Program-made: the position numbers and the translations under genes | In this document: positions 9,708-18,440 of the stretch, one piece after another | How the letters are laid out: each line of letters starts with the position of its first letter | Numbering within the stretch: the first letter of the stretch is position 1 | The notes under the pieces: generated by a model | Seen by the model: the letters and a program-made list of their open reading frames with translations, nothing else | Databases searched by the model: none | Told to the model about the DNA's origin: nothing | Assembly (NCBI RefSeq): GCF_900099605.1 | Contig: NZ_FNDK01000013.1 | Coordinates: 22,347 to 86,346 of the forward strand | From: Alteribacillus persepolensis | Lineage (GTDB): Bacteria > Bacillota > Bacilli > Bacillales > Marinococcaceae | Direction: 5' to 3' | DNA: 64,000 nucleotides

Positions 9708-10724
9708 CTATTTAGTGATATCTGCGACAATTTCATATGAACGCAGGCGTTTTTGATGCTCATATACTTGTGTATTAATCATGATTTCATCGGCTTGCGT
9801 GTCATGTAAAAATGTTTGCATTTTTTCTGCGACGGTATCAGGGCCGCCAAAAATGGAAGCGGAAAAACGCTGTTGAATGAGCATCTTTTCGTATTCTGTC
9901 GCAATGTCATCCATGTTTTCAATCGGCGGCTGCAACGGTTCTTCAACATTTCGCATTTGGTTTAATATACGCTGTTGATGGGTAGTGCTTAAGTATTCTG
10001 CTTCTTCATCTGTTTCTGCCGCGATAACATTTAGTCCAACCATAGCATATGGTTCTTCCAAAACATCAGATGGTGTAAAGGAGCGGCGGTACAAGTCGAG
10101 GGCAGGCAATGTATTTTCCGGTGAAAAGTGGCTGGCAAATGCAAATGGAAGTCCGAGCTGCCCGGCTAGTTGAGCGCTAAATCCACTTGAACCTAAGAGC
10201 CATACCGGTATGTCCAATCCTTGTCCCGGAATAGCACGCACCCGTTTCATCTTTTGGTTAGATAAAGGTTGTAAATAACTGCGCAATTCATCTAGAAGCT
10301 GAGGAAAATCACTTCCATCACTCCCTGTATGCCTGCGCAGGGCATGAGCAGTGAATTGATCGGTACCTGGTGCACGTCCTAAACCTAAGTCAATCCGTCC
10401 AGGATACAGCGTCTCAAGCGTTCCGAATTGTTCAGCAATGAGAAGGGGGGCATGATTTGGGAGCATAATGCCACCTGAGCCGACACGAATCGTAGAGGTA
10501 TTCTCAGCAATATGTCCAATAAGCACGGACGTGGCAGAACTTCCGATAAACGGCATATTATGGTGTTCAGCCAGCCAATAGCGGCGGTATCCCCATTTTT
10601 CCGCATGCTGGGCTAAATCGCGCGTGTGATTGTAAGAGTCTCGGATGGTGTGTCCTGTCAAAATAGGAGATAAGTCTAAGACAGACAATGTTACGTCCTG
10701 CAATGTTTTATGGTTTGGCATCAT
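9708..10724 (-). CDS. LLM-class flavin-dependent oxidoreductase
   Basis: 338-residue TIM-barrel monooxygenase of the bacterial luciferase superfamily (YceB/YhbW-like MsnO8 subgroup). Diagnostic segments: LSVLDLSPI near the start, [52 protein letters not shown], and [14 protein letters not shown]. It should use reduced FMN and oxygen on an unknown small molecule in the cytoplasm. ATG at 10724 follows AAAAGGAAG. It is a single-gene unit with its own terminator. Family certain, substrate unknown. Confidence 0.85.
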   Translation of the reverse strand: MMPNHKTLQDVTLSVLDLSPILTGHTIRDSYNHTRDLAQHAEKWGYRRYWLAEHHNMPFIGSSATSVLIGHIAENTSTIRVGSGGIMLPNHAPLLIAEQFGTLETLYPGRIDLGLGRAPGTDQFTAHALRRHTGSDGSDFPQLLDELRSYLQPLSNQKMKRVRAIPGQGLDIPVWLLGSSGFSAQLAGQLGLPFAFASHFSPENTLPALDLYRRSFTPSDVLEEPYAMVGLNVIAAETDEEAEYLSTTHQQRILNQMRNVEEPLQPPIENMDDIATEYEKMLIQQRFSASIFGGPDTVAEKMQTFLHDTQADEIMINTQVYEHQKRLRSYEIVADITK

Positions 10725-10934
10725 TTCAACTTCCTTTTTATCGTTGTCTGTCGTTTATTCTAACAAGTGTTATGGATTTTCCAAAGCCATATGAATGGAA
10801 AAATGCGGAGAAGGTAGAGAAAAGCTCATACAATGATGTGAGAACGGTCATCAGCTGCAGTCCGTTGATAACCGTTCACAGCTATGATGAAAGAGCGAAC
10901 GAAACAGGTTACGAAGAAAGTAATGAAAAAAGGT

Positions 10935-11657
10935 TTAAGAAGAGCTTGGCATGTTCGTTAATCGTTTTCGATATACGATTCGGCTAATCATAATGCTTAT
11001 TTCATATAAACCTAATAAAGGAATAATAACTAGCACGTCGGACATAAAGTCAGGCGGAGTAATTAATACAGACAAAGCAACGAGTGCTAAATACGAGTAT
11101 TTTCTTGCTTTTGCTAATTTGACTGGGTCGATAATACCCAGTTTTGTTAAAAACATAATAACCGCAGGCATTTCAAACAGAAAGCCAAATGGAACGGTAA
11201 GATGGAGCATAAATGTAAAGTATTTTTCGACTGTAAAGAAGGTAGCAAAATCATTACCGGCCAGTCCTTCTAAAAAAGAAACAACGAGAGGAAACAAAAT
11301 AAAATATCCAAAACCAATACCTGCAAGAAACAAAAAAAACAAGGCAGGAATAAAACCAAGTGTCGTTTTTTGTTCGGTTTTTGTCAGTGCCGGCTGCACA
11401 AATTTCCATACTTGCAGTGCAGCAATAGGGAGGGTCACGGCGAGCGCAGAAGTGCCTGCAATCATCATGTATACCCACAAGATATCGGCTGGCCCAAGTA
11501 AAGCCAGCTGATCTTCTAAGTCTTTCACAAGAAAAAGATAGATATCACGTACAAAAATAAATGATACAACAAAGGCAATAAGAAAAGAGAACAACGTAAT
11601 AAGTATTCTTTTGCGCAGTTCGCCTATATGGTCAACGATGTTCATTTCTTCAGACAT
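10935..11657 (-). CDS. tatC: Sec-independent translocase TatC
   Basis: 240 residues with six membrane segments. Family marks: NIVDHIGELRKRILITL at the start (the twin-arginine signal-binding face), an FxxFVxP-like KFVQPALTKTEQK loop, and the GFLFEMPAVIMFLTKLGII segment. With TatA it forms the receptor for folded Tat substrates. ATG 11657 follows AAGGAG. It follows tatA and the phoX-like phosphatase on the same strand, the same logic as the phoD-tatAd-tatCd locus of B. subtilis, so it probably serves that phosphatase, and perhaps the PhoD at 40074. Confidence 0.93.
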   Translation of the reverse strand: MSEEMNIVDHIGELRKRILITLFSFLIAFVVSFIFVRDIYLFLVKDLEDQLALLGPADILWVYMMIAGTSALAVTLPIAALQVWKFVQPALTKTEQKTTLGFIPALFFLFLAGIGFGYFILFPLVVSFLEGLAGNDFATFFTVEKYFTFMLHLTVPFGFLFEMPAVIMFLTKLGIIDPVKLAKARKYSYLALVALSVLITPPDFMSDVLVIIPLLGLYEISIMISRIVYRKRLTNMPSSS

Positions 11658-11692
11658 AGTATGTAAAACTCCTTTCTGTGGTACATGCAAAA

Positions 11693-11726
11693 ATGTAAGC
11701 AGGTAGAACCTGCCTACATTTTTTTA
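11693..11726. terminator. Hairpin between tatA and tatC
   Basis: ATGTAAGCAGGT and ACCTGCCTACAT form a near-perfect 12-bp stem with a 3-base loop, flanked by A-rich and T-rich sides. On the minus strand it lies between tatA and tatC and ends in TTTTT. It may act as an attenuator giving more TatA than TatC. Confidence 0.65.
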
Positions 11727-11728
11727 CA

Positions 11729-11950
11729 TTAACTTCCTGTTTTTTCTTCATTTTTTTCTACTGCCTGAAGGTTTCTTTCGGATGTTTTATTTTGTTCATC
11801 TCCATTGACAAGATCATTCGTTGCTTTCTTAAACTCTTTTAATGTACTTCCAAAAGCACGTCCAATTTCAGGAAGTTTTGACGGGCCAAAAATAATAAGC
11901 GCAATAACAAGTACGAGAATTAATCCGGGTATACCAATATTGGAAAGCAT
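11729..11950 (-). CDS. tatA: Twin-arginine translocase subunit TatA
   Basis: 73 residues. One N-terminal membrane helix ([15 protein letters not shown]), the conserved [21 protein letters not shown] hinge and amphipathic helix, then a charged tail. In Gram-positive bacteria a single TatA does the work of both TatA and TatB. ATG follows GGAGGGAAACCG. Upstream lies the Tat substrate PhoX; downstream, after a hairpin, tatC. The set looks like a dedicated pathway for the phosphatase. Confidence 0.93.
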   Translation of the reverse strand: MLSNIGIPGLILVLVIALIIFGPSKLPEIGRAFGSTLKEFKKATNDLVNGDEQNKTSERNLQAVEKNEEKTGS

Positions 11951-12060
11951 CGGTTTCCCTCCTTTTGTTTAATAGATGAGTATCGTTATGCAGCTCAACG
12001 CAGCAGTCCCTGTGCCATCTTTTTACACATGTCTGGTGTCTTTAAGTCATTTGCGTTGTA

Positions 12061-13491
12061 CTAAAGAATAGGCATTCCATGGCGGTGGAAAGCAGCTGCT
12101 TCTAAAGCAGACAGACCTTTTCTTTCTGCGTATTCAGCTAATTTGTCGTCTATTTGAGGTGCATAAGCAGCAGGTGGTGCCGCATGTCCCATTTGACGTT
12201 GACGGCCTGCATTTCTGCGTCCAAACGGTCCCCAAATTGCAAACGTAATACCAGGGCTTTGGATATTTACAAAGAAAGTTCGTCCATCTGTGGAGAACGT
12301 AGGTCCGGCAAGTTCAGAACTATTCAGGCGGTTTTCTGCGAATGTATAGACTTCACCTTCTGGAGTCATACCAACGATACGGTCTGTACCGCCGCCATCT
12401 TCAGCAATCCACAAGTCTCCCCATGGTGTAATACAAATATTATCCGGCATTTCCAAGTCATTGCTGCTTGTGGACTCATAGAACAACTCTAATGTATTTG
12501 TAGCCGGGATGTAACGGTATACGCGGCCAAGGTTTTTATCCCCAGCAGATGTATCATCGAACCAGAATACACCGCCTGCGAAATAAGCTCCTTCTAAGCG
12601 GCTGAATTGAATACAGTCTTTTGCGATAGCATCATCACTTGGTTTTTCAGGATCCAAGTCTTTCCATACAATAGAAAAGTTTTGTCCGCTCTCAAAGTCT
12701 CCTGCAGAGGTAGAAGATGTTTCTTCGAGTGCAGCAGCTTGCAATCTTCCGCCTTTTTGCAGGGCACCAACCTTTTGACTGCGGTCGTTTGGAATAAAAC
12801 GGTAAAAGAAGCTTGGGCTTGAATCTTCGGTTAAGTATACAATGCCTGTTTCCGGGTCAATAGCTGTTGCTTCATGAGAGAATGCACCCATGTCTCTAAT
12901 TGGTGTTTTTGAAAGCTTTCCTTCTGGGTCATCCGGGTCCACTTCGAACACATAACCATGCCCGCGGTTGAGTGTTTCTTCACAAGTGAGCCACGTTCCC
13001 CAAGGCGTCGCACCGCCAGCGCAGTTTCGAATCGTTCCGGCAGATGTTACGTATTCTTCTTCAATTTTGCGGTTTGGTCCAACAACAAGTGCCGTAGTTC
13101 CCCCAGTTGCATCCTTATTATATGGATTTTTCCCTTCGACAGGGTGAGCATGGTTGCCGCTTAACTCATGGTTTCTTACAAGAACGGTCGAATTATGTTT
13201 GCCGGGGAAGGCTGCCATCCCATCGAACATTGCCGGAACAGGACGCCCATCACGGAGCTTGCCGCCTTCTTCGGAAATGATACGATACTGAAATCCCTTG
13301 GGAAGGTCTAAAATTCCGCCTGGGTCTTTTTGCAGCGGTCCAAATCCAGCTGTTGAAGCAATGTTGTTAGGAGCAGCAAGTGATGTTTGTTTTCCTCCAA
13401 ACGAAAACAAGCCGGTTGTTCCTAGTGTGACTGCGAGCGTACTCATCCCGCCTGCTTTAATAAAATCACGACGATTCATGTGTTTATTCAC
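12061..13491 (-). CDS. phoX: PhoX-type phosphatase (DUF839), Tat exported
   Basis: 476 residues. The N terminus is a Tat signal: RRDFIKAGGM followed by a hydrophobic stretch (TLAVTLGTTGLFSF) and an Ala-rich cleavage region. The body is the PhoX/DUF839 beta-propeller, with VRNHELSGNHAHP, CAGGATPWGTWLTCEET, FSHEATAIDPETG and WGDLWIAEDGGG. Known PhoX enzymes are calcium/iron phosphomonoesterases active outside the membrane. GTG at 13491 is chosen because GGGAGG lies about 11 bases upstream; the ATG four codons later is too far. Followed by tatA and tatC. A Pho box could not be defended upstream. Confidence 0.88.
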   Translation of the reverse strand: MNKHMNRRDFIKAGGMSTLAVTLGTTGLFSFGGKQTSLAAPNNIASTAGFGPLQKDPGGILDLPKGFQYRIISEEGGKLRDGRPVPAMFDGMAAFPGKHNSTVLVRNHELSGNHAHPVEGKNPYNKDATGGTTALVVGPNRKIEEEYVTSAGTIRNCAGGATPWGTWLTCEETLNRGHGYVFEVDPDDPEGKLSKTPIRDMGAFSHEATAIDPETGIVYLTEDSSPSFFYRFIPNDRSQKVGALQKGGRLQAAALEETSSTSAGDFESGQNFSIVWKDLDPEKPSDDAIAKDCIQFSRLEGAYFAGGVFWFDDTSAGDKNLGRVYRYIPATNTLELFYESTSSNDLEMPDNICITPWGDLWIAEDGGGTDRIVGMTPEGEVYTFAENRLNSSELAGPTFSTDGRTFFVNIQSPGITFAIWGPFGRRNAGRQRQMGHAAPPAAYAPQIDDKLAEYAERKGLSALEAAAFHRHGMPIL

Positions 13492-14245
13492 GACAATAAT
13501 TCCTCCCAAAATTGATTTTAGAGTGCCATCACTAAAGCAGCTCCAACTAAAAAATTACTAGATTAATGTTGATATATAGTGTAATGAATGTAAAAAATAC
13601 TTAAATAGGTAATATAGGAAAAAAGATATAGGTATTCATGGAGGAAGGAAGGGGAGAAAGAGTATTTTGTAAAATAATAGATCTAAGAGATTGGGTAAAA
13701 AATAAATGAGTAGGTGGCAGGTAAGAGGACAATGGTTCAAATGTTATAAAGAGTATAAATTTTTTGTTTTCATTATGTGTATAAATCTTTATATTTTTCA
13801 TGTCTTATTTACATATTCTTAAAACAGGAATATATGAAACGTGAAAAGACTTATTGGTGTGATAAGTGAAATTAGTAAACAAAAACGTAAAAGATATAAA
13901 GATGAAGGTAAATCCAAGACAGGTTGTTTAAAAACCATAGGGGATGAGCGTATACGGAAGCTCCGGCAAAAGTCCTTTCAGGGGCAGCCACATTTAATTG
14001 TTCGTTTGCTTGGTAAGGAATGTTAGCAGCTGCAGGCTGTCGACTGGGTACACTTATTAAATCTTTGGAGAATGTTTCATTTATCTGTTTTTCCGCTTAT
14101 TGCAAGGACACCTGCGGTATGAATGACATTTGCTTAAACGAGAAGTGGACTTCGTTATTCGTTGAAAATGAGAGAATAATAGAAGCCTGCCTATACTACT
14201 TCGTTTTAAACACATAATCTATAAATAGAAAAGGAGGTGAATAGA
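13492..14245. other. 754-base region without a supported gene
   Basis: AT-rich, with short open frames on both strands that lack convincing ribosome sites. The longest is 13841-14026 (+, GTG start, Lys/Arg rich) and I do not call it. Just before 14246 the sequence CATAATCTA (14213-14221) fits the sigma-K type -10 pattern CATAnnnTA, so the downstream pair could be sporulation genes; no clear -35 was defined. Confidence 0.4.
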
Positions 14246-14518
14246 TTGAGTTATTATGGCAGGCGCGGTGACGTCTATAGTAGAAATGATAACGATAACT
14301 TCCTGAAAAGCGACAGCCGGTCAAAAAGTGAGAATGAAAACTTTTTAAAAGATAAAAACTATAACAATAATGAAGCGCGTGCAGTTATTGATAAGAGTGG
14401 TAATGCAAACGTTGATGTCCACGTAGACGCTGAGTCTTTCTCAAAAAGCCGTAACAAGGCACAGGCAGATGCTGATGCAGACCGAGGCGGTGGACGCAGA
14501 AAACGCTGCTGCTATTAA
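14246..14518 (+). CDS. Small DKSGN-motif protein A, 90 aa
   Basis: Not recognised. Starts MSYYGRRGDVYSRNDNDN, is rich in Asn, Asp, Ser and Lys in the first half, has AVIDKSGNANVDVHVDAES in the middle, then an Ala/Asp run and a basic GGGRRKRCCY tail with a terminal Cys pair. No signal peptide or membrane segment. Start is TTG, with AAAGGAGGTG at ideal distance. The next gene (14544) contains a near copy of the central motif, so the two are paralogous partners. The composition and paired Cys recall spore-coat type structural proteins, which is speculation. Confidence 0.65.
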   Translation: MSYYGRRGDVYSRNDNDNFLKSDSRSKSENENFLKDKNYNNNEARAVIDKSGNANVDVHVDAESFSKSRNKAQADADADRGGGRRKRCCY

Positions 14519-14543
14519 ATAGTGTTTATAAGGGGGTGTGGTA

Positions 14544-14801
14544 ATGAGAGAAGACAAAAGGGTGCACAGCATATCGCGTGTGGATAAAAGCGGCAATTCT
14601 GACGTTGATGTCACGGTAAACATCGATACGTCAGCACTGGCATATGCTTATGCGTGTATGATGTATGCAGAAGGGAAGCTGAATAAACGCCAGTTTGACC
14701 ATATGGTAAGAGAAATGGACCAATTATATGACCGTAAGGAATACACGCGGCGCTTTCAAAAAGAAGAAACACGCAAGCCGGTACCGTGGTTATTTACGTA
14801 G
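14544..14801 (+). CDS. Small DKSGN-motif protein B, 85 aa
   Basis: Not recognised. MREDKRVHSISRVDKSGNSD, then VDVTVNIDTSALAYAYACMM, followed by a helical, charged half (GKLNKRQFDHMVREMDQLYD) and ending KPVPWLF. It shares DKSGN-x2-VDV with the gene 25 bases upstream and is clearly cotranscribed with it. ATG at 14544 follows AGGGGGTG. A single Cys. Possibly structural or spore related; no evidence beyond composition and pairing. Confidence 0.65.
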   Translation: MREDKRVHSISRVDKSGNSDVDVTVNIDTSALAYAYACMMYAEGKLNKRQFDHMVREMDQLYDRKEYTRRFQKEETRKPVPWLFT

Positions 14802-15282
14802 ACAGTGTCCGCCAGAAAACAGCTGCCCCCACAAGAGCAAGTAAATAAACCGGACGAACAACACTTGTTTTTCCCCTTATAAAATGAACGGTTAAAAACG
14901 AATGTTTTGATGAAAAAGTCCGCCCTCTCCGTTAAATAAATGAATCGGTTGTCAGCTTATATTTTACAGTACGTGCGCAGTTAGAAAAGAAAATATCCCC
15001 CATAGTATTCCCCTCCGTTAGAAGGAAAACTTCAAGCAACTGTTTTTAACGTTTGCTTGAAGTTTTTTGTTGCGTTTTATCATTATTTGGAACTGTTTTA
15101 AACGCTTTTATCTCTTTTAGAAGCCTTTGGTTGTGAATTGTTTGCTTTTCCATGTTTTTCCCTTCAAAATAATACATACCTTCTAACGAGAATGATATAC
15201 CTTATATACTATTGTAAATACAAGGCACAGTATTTTTACTGCAATAGATAGCCAATGTTGCTTTGTATGAGGGGGGATGGCA
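14802..15282. other. 480-base intergenic region with a terminator
   Basis: Holds the terminator at 15028-15069 and little else I can support. On the minus strand around 15000 there is a short frame behind ACGGAGGGG (23 codons, then an in-frame TAA, then about 40 open codons with a hydrophobic end); it may be a decayed small membrane protein gene but I do not annotate it. Confidence 0.4.
15028..15069 (+). terminator. Rho-independent terminator
   Basis: AACTTCAAGCAA (15028-15039) pairs perfectly with TTGCTTGAAGTT (15052-15063) and is followed by TTTTTG. It would end transcripts from the DKSGN gene pair. Confidence 0.85.
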
Positions 15283-16050
15283 GTGAAAGGTAAATATGTA
15301 ATTCGTACAGTTGAAAATGCCATGCAAATACTGAGGCTGTTTACTTCGGAAAAACGAGAATGGACGTTGACAGAAATTGCGAAGAAAAAAGAAATGAATA
15401 TTGCTAGTGCACAGCGCCTTGTAAAAACATTAGAAAATTATAAATATATAGAACGTTCATCTGAATCTAAAAAGTACAGGCTGGGATTATCAATCTTGCG
15501 ATTATCAGGAATTGTAACGAGCACGATGGAAATTCATCAAGAAGCAAGGCCAATCGCTGAAGCGTTAGTAGAACAATTAGGAGAAGCAGTACACATAGGT
15601 GTGCTAGAGGGAAGTGAAACAGTTTATTTGGAAAAGATAGAAAGTCTTCATCCGGTTCGGCTTGCTTCTTACACCGGCAAGCAAAACCCTGGCTATTGTA
15701 CGGGATGTGGAAAAGTGGTTTTAGCATATAAGGATGTTCGTGAACAAGAACGGATGATGCATGAGATGTCACAAAAGGGGTTCTATCCCTATGCATCCAA
15801 CACCGTTACAACTATTAATCAATTATCAGAAGATTTGAAAGAAATTAAACGCCAAGGGCATGCCGTGTGTGTCAATGAATTTAGTGAAGGAATTACCAGT
15901 ATTGCTGCACCTATCTATGATCATCGTGAAACAGTCATTGCAGCAATTAGTGTAACTGGTCCGCATAATCGTATAAATATTGCTGAAAGCATCAAAGAAG
16001 TCGTAAAGGCCGGAGAGCGTATATCAAAAAATTTAGGTTATATATTTTGA
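15283..16050 (+). CDS. IclR-family transcriptional regulator 1
   Basis: About 255 residues: winged helix-turn-helix (WTLTEIAKKKEMNIASAQRL, roughly 25-60) followed by the IclR effector domain with the typical GEAVHIGVLEGSETVYLEKI and a conserved GYCTGCGKVVLAY Cys region, ending with FSEGITSIAAPIYD. GTG at 15283 leaves six bases to the AGGGGGG ribosome site; the ATG two codons earlier abuts it. IclR proteins usually govern uptake or degradation of aromatic and organic acids. A second IclR gene follows in the same orientation, and a CoA ligase-carboxylase operon comes after, the likely target. Confidence 0.85.
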   Translation: MKGKYVIRTVENAMQILRLFTSEKREWTLTEIAKKKEMNIASAQRLVKTLENYKYIERSSESKKYRLGLSILRLSGIVTSTMEIHQEARPIAEALVEQLGEAVHIGVLEGSETVYLEKIESLHPVRLASYTGKQNPGYCTGCGKVVLAYKDVREQERMMHEMSQKGFYPYASNTVTTINQLSEDLKEIKRQGHAVCVNEFSEGITSIAAPIYDHRETVIAAISVTGPHNRINIAESIKEVVKAGERISKNLGYIF

Positions 16051-16097
16051 TGCTGTGATTGGTAAGAACAAAATATTTGTAAAAGGGAGATGATAAG

Positions 16098-16871
16098 ATG
16101 AAACAACAGCGGTACTCTTCACTGGAGAATGCATTGCGCCTTCTGGAACTATTTCGGGTTGAAGAATCAGAACTAGCGCTAAAAGTCATTGCCGATAAGC
16201 TTTCAATTGCTGAAAGTACAGCTCACCGGCTGCTTACTACACTAAAAGAAGAAGGTTTTGTTGCAAAAGATGATGTATACAATAATTATCGACTCGGGGT
16301 TTCTATTAGGGCACTAGAAGCTGTACTGATTAAGGATATAGAATTATACAATCAATCGCTGCCAATATTAAACGCATTAGCAGATAAAACAGGAGAAAAC
16401 GCTTCAGTTTGTATCATATTTCGCGGCGAAACTTTGTATATAAACACAGTGGAATCACCTAATACTGTTTATGAAAATCTAACCTATCCAGGAAAATCTC
16501 AGTCTGTCCTGGATACAAGTGCAGGGAAAATCCTTATTTGCGAGTACAATGAATCACATATAAAAAAGGTGTTGAAGAATGTATCCCTGGAAAGTTATAC
16601 GCAATATATATCAGAACAACCTGTGATTTGTGAACAAGGATATGCAGTTAGCTATAACAATTTTTCATCGGGATTAACATCGGTTGCTGTACCAGTAAAA
16701 AACCTTGAAGGCACTATTACAGCAGCTGTTGAACTGATTGGATTAGAACAACGTTTTAGCAGGGAAAAAATCCATTCCTATGTATTGAACGCAAAAGAAG
16801 CAGCTGTACAATTAAAAAAACAATTATTTCAAAAGAACAAACAGTCTTTTTTTATCGATAGAAAAATATAA
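16098..16871 (+). CDS. IclR-family transcriptional regulator 2
   Basis: 257 residues. N-terminal helix-turn-helix (ALKVIADKLSIAESTAHRLL) and an IclR-type ligand domain (GENASVCIIFRGETLYINTV; FSSGLTSVAVPVKNLEGTIT). Only about 28% identical by eye to the preceding IclR protein, so it is not a fresh duplicate. ATG follows AAAGGGAGATG. A terminator (16939-16977) closes this two-regulator unit ahead of the ligase-carboxylase operon. Two different IclR sensors in tandem suggest two effectors, e.g. a substrate and an intermediate (inference). Confidence 0.85.
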   Translation: MKQQRYSSLENALRLLELFRVEESELALKVIADKLSIAESTAHRLLTTLKEEGFVAKDDVYNNYRLGVSIRALEAVLIKDIELYNQSLPILNALADKTGENASVCIIFRGETLYINTVESPNTVYENLTYPGKSQSVLDTSAGKILICEYNESHIKKVLKNVSLESYTQYISEQPVICEQGYAVSYNNFSSGLTSVAVPVKNLEGTITAAVELIGLEQRFSREKIHSYVLNAKEAAVQLKKQLFQKNKQSFFIDRKI

Positions 16872-16938
16872 AAATTCAAATAAAACATCGATGTCGTCAA
16901 TATGCCGTGGATATTTACGTAAATGCAGTGAAGCAATT

Positions 16939-16977
16939 ACCTGTGCTATCAGACTAGGGTAGCGCCAGGTTTTTTTC
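16939..16977 (+). terminator. Terminator after the IclR pair
   Basis: ACCTG-T-GCTATC pairs with GGTAGC-GC-CAGGT (interrupted stem), followed by seven T. Located 65 bases after the second IclR stop. Confidence 0.6.
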
Positions 16978-17090
16978 TGAAATTTTTTAAATTATCACAT
17001 AGAAGAATTTAGTGTTTCCAGATGAAAAATAATGGTGTTAATATTTAGATAATTTAAAAAATAAATGCTGACATTCGGGAGGGAGAAAGC

Positions 17091-18413
17091 ATGTTGTCGG
17101 AAAAAGCCAAAAAAGTTTTCGAAGAGCCTCAACTGCATGTAGAAGACATCCAGGCTGATAAGTTTCAGCAGCAAATCGATTATATATTTCAGCACTCTGA
17201 ATTCTACCGCGAAAAGTTTCAAAAAGCAGGAATTGAGCGAGAAAATATTCAATCGCTTAACGACTTAAAAAAGCTTCCATTTACGTATAAAGACGAAATT
17301 AGAGCAAGCCAAAAAAAGGCACCTCCTCTGGGAACACACGCTGCAGCGGACATGGAAGATATTGTCCGTATCCATTCATCATCTGGAACAACGGGGCGTC
17401 CAACTTATACTGGTATTACAAGACAGGATTACGATGTTTGGACAGAAATGCTGGCAAGAGTTTGTTACACACATGGGATTCGGCAAGACAGTAAAGTTGT
17501 TTTTGCTATGGGTCTGTCGTTTTTTGTTGGAAGTGCAATGAAAGATGGAATTGAACGTCTTGGTGCCACCTTTATTCCTATTGGAACTGGGGCGTCGGAC
17601 CGTGTTGTACGAAGCATTATCGATTTTCAAGCCGATGTATTATTTTGTACCCCGTCTTATGCAACATACTTAGCGGAGTTTGTGAAAAAGAATTACGGCA
17701 TGCATCCGTCCGAGTTAGGTCTGAAGCTTATGTCTGTTGGTGGTGAGCCAGGTGGGGGACTTCCGGAAGTACGGAGAAAAATTGAATCAGAGTGGAATTG
17801 TAAAGTGATGGAGGCAATGGGAAATGCTGATATGGCACCAGTCTTGTTTAGTGAGTGTCCAGAACAGAAAGGGATGCATTTTATCGGGGCTGATAACGTT
17901 ATTTGCGAAATCATTGATCCTGAAACTGGCGAAATTGTTCCTGAGAGTGACCACATGGAAGGAGAATTGGTATATACGGCAATTAATCGTGAATGTGTAC
18001 CGCTGATCCGCTTTAGAACAAGAGACCTTGTTCAGGTAGATACCACACCATGTGCATGTGGAAAGAAGAGTTTTCGCCTGCGCTGTATCGGGCGGACTGA
18101 TGATATGCTGATTATACGCGGGGTCAACGTGTTCCCATCTGCTATTAAAGACGTGGTGAACAGTTTTCGGCCAAAAACGACAGGAGAAATCAGGATTTTG
18201 CTTAAGGAAAAGCCGCCGTTGGTAAACCCGCCTCTGCCATTAAAAGTAGAAATTGCGAATGGTTTGTCGGAACGAGAACAAGAAGCTCTCCAAAAAGACG
18301 TCCAGGCAGCACTAAGATTCAAGCTATTTTTTACAGCTGAGGTGGAGCTGGTTTCAGAGGGTTCTCTGCCACGGTTTGAAATGAAAGCAAAACTAACAGA
18401 AAGGCTCTATTAA
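17091..18413 (+). CDS. Phenylacetate-CoA ligase-like AMP-forming ligase
   Basis: 440 residues, the size of PaaK. The adenylate motif is HSSSGTTGRPT at 95-105, with GGEPGGGLPEVRRKIESEWN, NADMAPVLFSECPEQKGMHF, the YTAINRECVPLIRFRTRDL block and the hinge GRTDDMLIIRGVNVFPSAI; the C-terminal catalytic Lys lies in FEMKAKLTERLY. It should activate an organic acid to the acyl-CoA via acyl-AMP. ATG follows GGGAGGGAG. First gene of an operon with a biotin-dependent carboxylase, so the CoA ester is probably the carboxylation substrate or its product is further used. Phenylacetate itself is doubtful, as no paa genes are near. Confidence 0.8.
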   Translation: MLSEKAKKVFEEPQLHVEDIQADKFQQQIDYIFQHSEFYREKFQKAGIERENIQSLNDLKKLPFTYKDEIRASQKKAPPLGTHAAADMEDIVRIHSSSGTTGRPTYTGITRQDYDVWTEMLARVCYTHGIRQDSKVVFAMGLSFFVGSAMKDGIERLGATFIPIGTGASDRVVRSIIDFQADVLFCTPSYATYLAEFVKKNYGMHPSELGLKLMSVGGEPGGGLPEVRRKIESEWNCKVMEAMGNADMAPVLFSECPEQKGMHFIGADNVICEIIDPETGEIVPESDHMEGELVYTAINRECVPLIRFRTRDLVQVDTTPCACGKKSFRLRCIGRTDDMLIIRGVNVFPSAIKDVVNSFRPKTTGEIRILLKEKPPLVNPPLPLKVEIANGLSEREQEALQKDVQAALRFKLFFTAEVELVSEGSLPRFEMKAKLTERLY

Positions 18414-18440
18414 ATACATGGTGATAGAAGGAGGATCTAT

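Noticed and set aside
13510..13610. Possible Pho box upstream of phoX
   Set aside because: TTTACA and TTACAC occur but are 10, not 11, bases apart and no further repeats follow. A motif scan with a proper matrix would be needed.
13841..14026. 61-codon + strand ORF with GTG start, Lys/Arg rich
   Set aside because: Weak ribosome site, low-complexity basic composition, isolated position. Not enough to call a gene.
14803..15015. Minus-strand frame behind ACGGAGGGG with an internal TAA and a hydrophobic C-terminal stretch
   Set aside because: Interrupted after 23 codons and not recognisable; at best a decayed gene.
15090..15112. Possible catabolite-responsive element (AAACGCTTTTAT)
   Set aside because: Lacks the outer TG and CA of the cre consensus.
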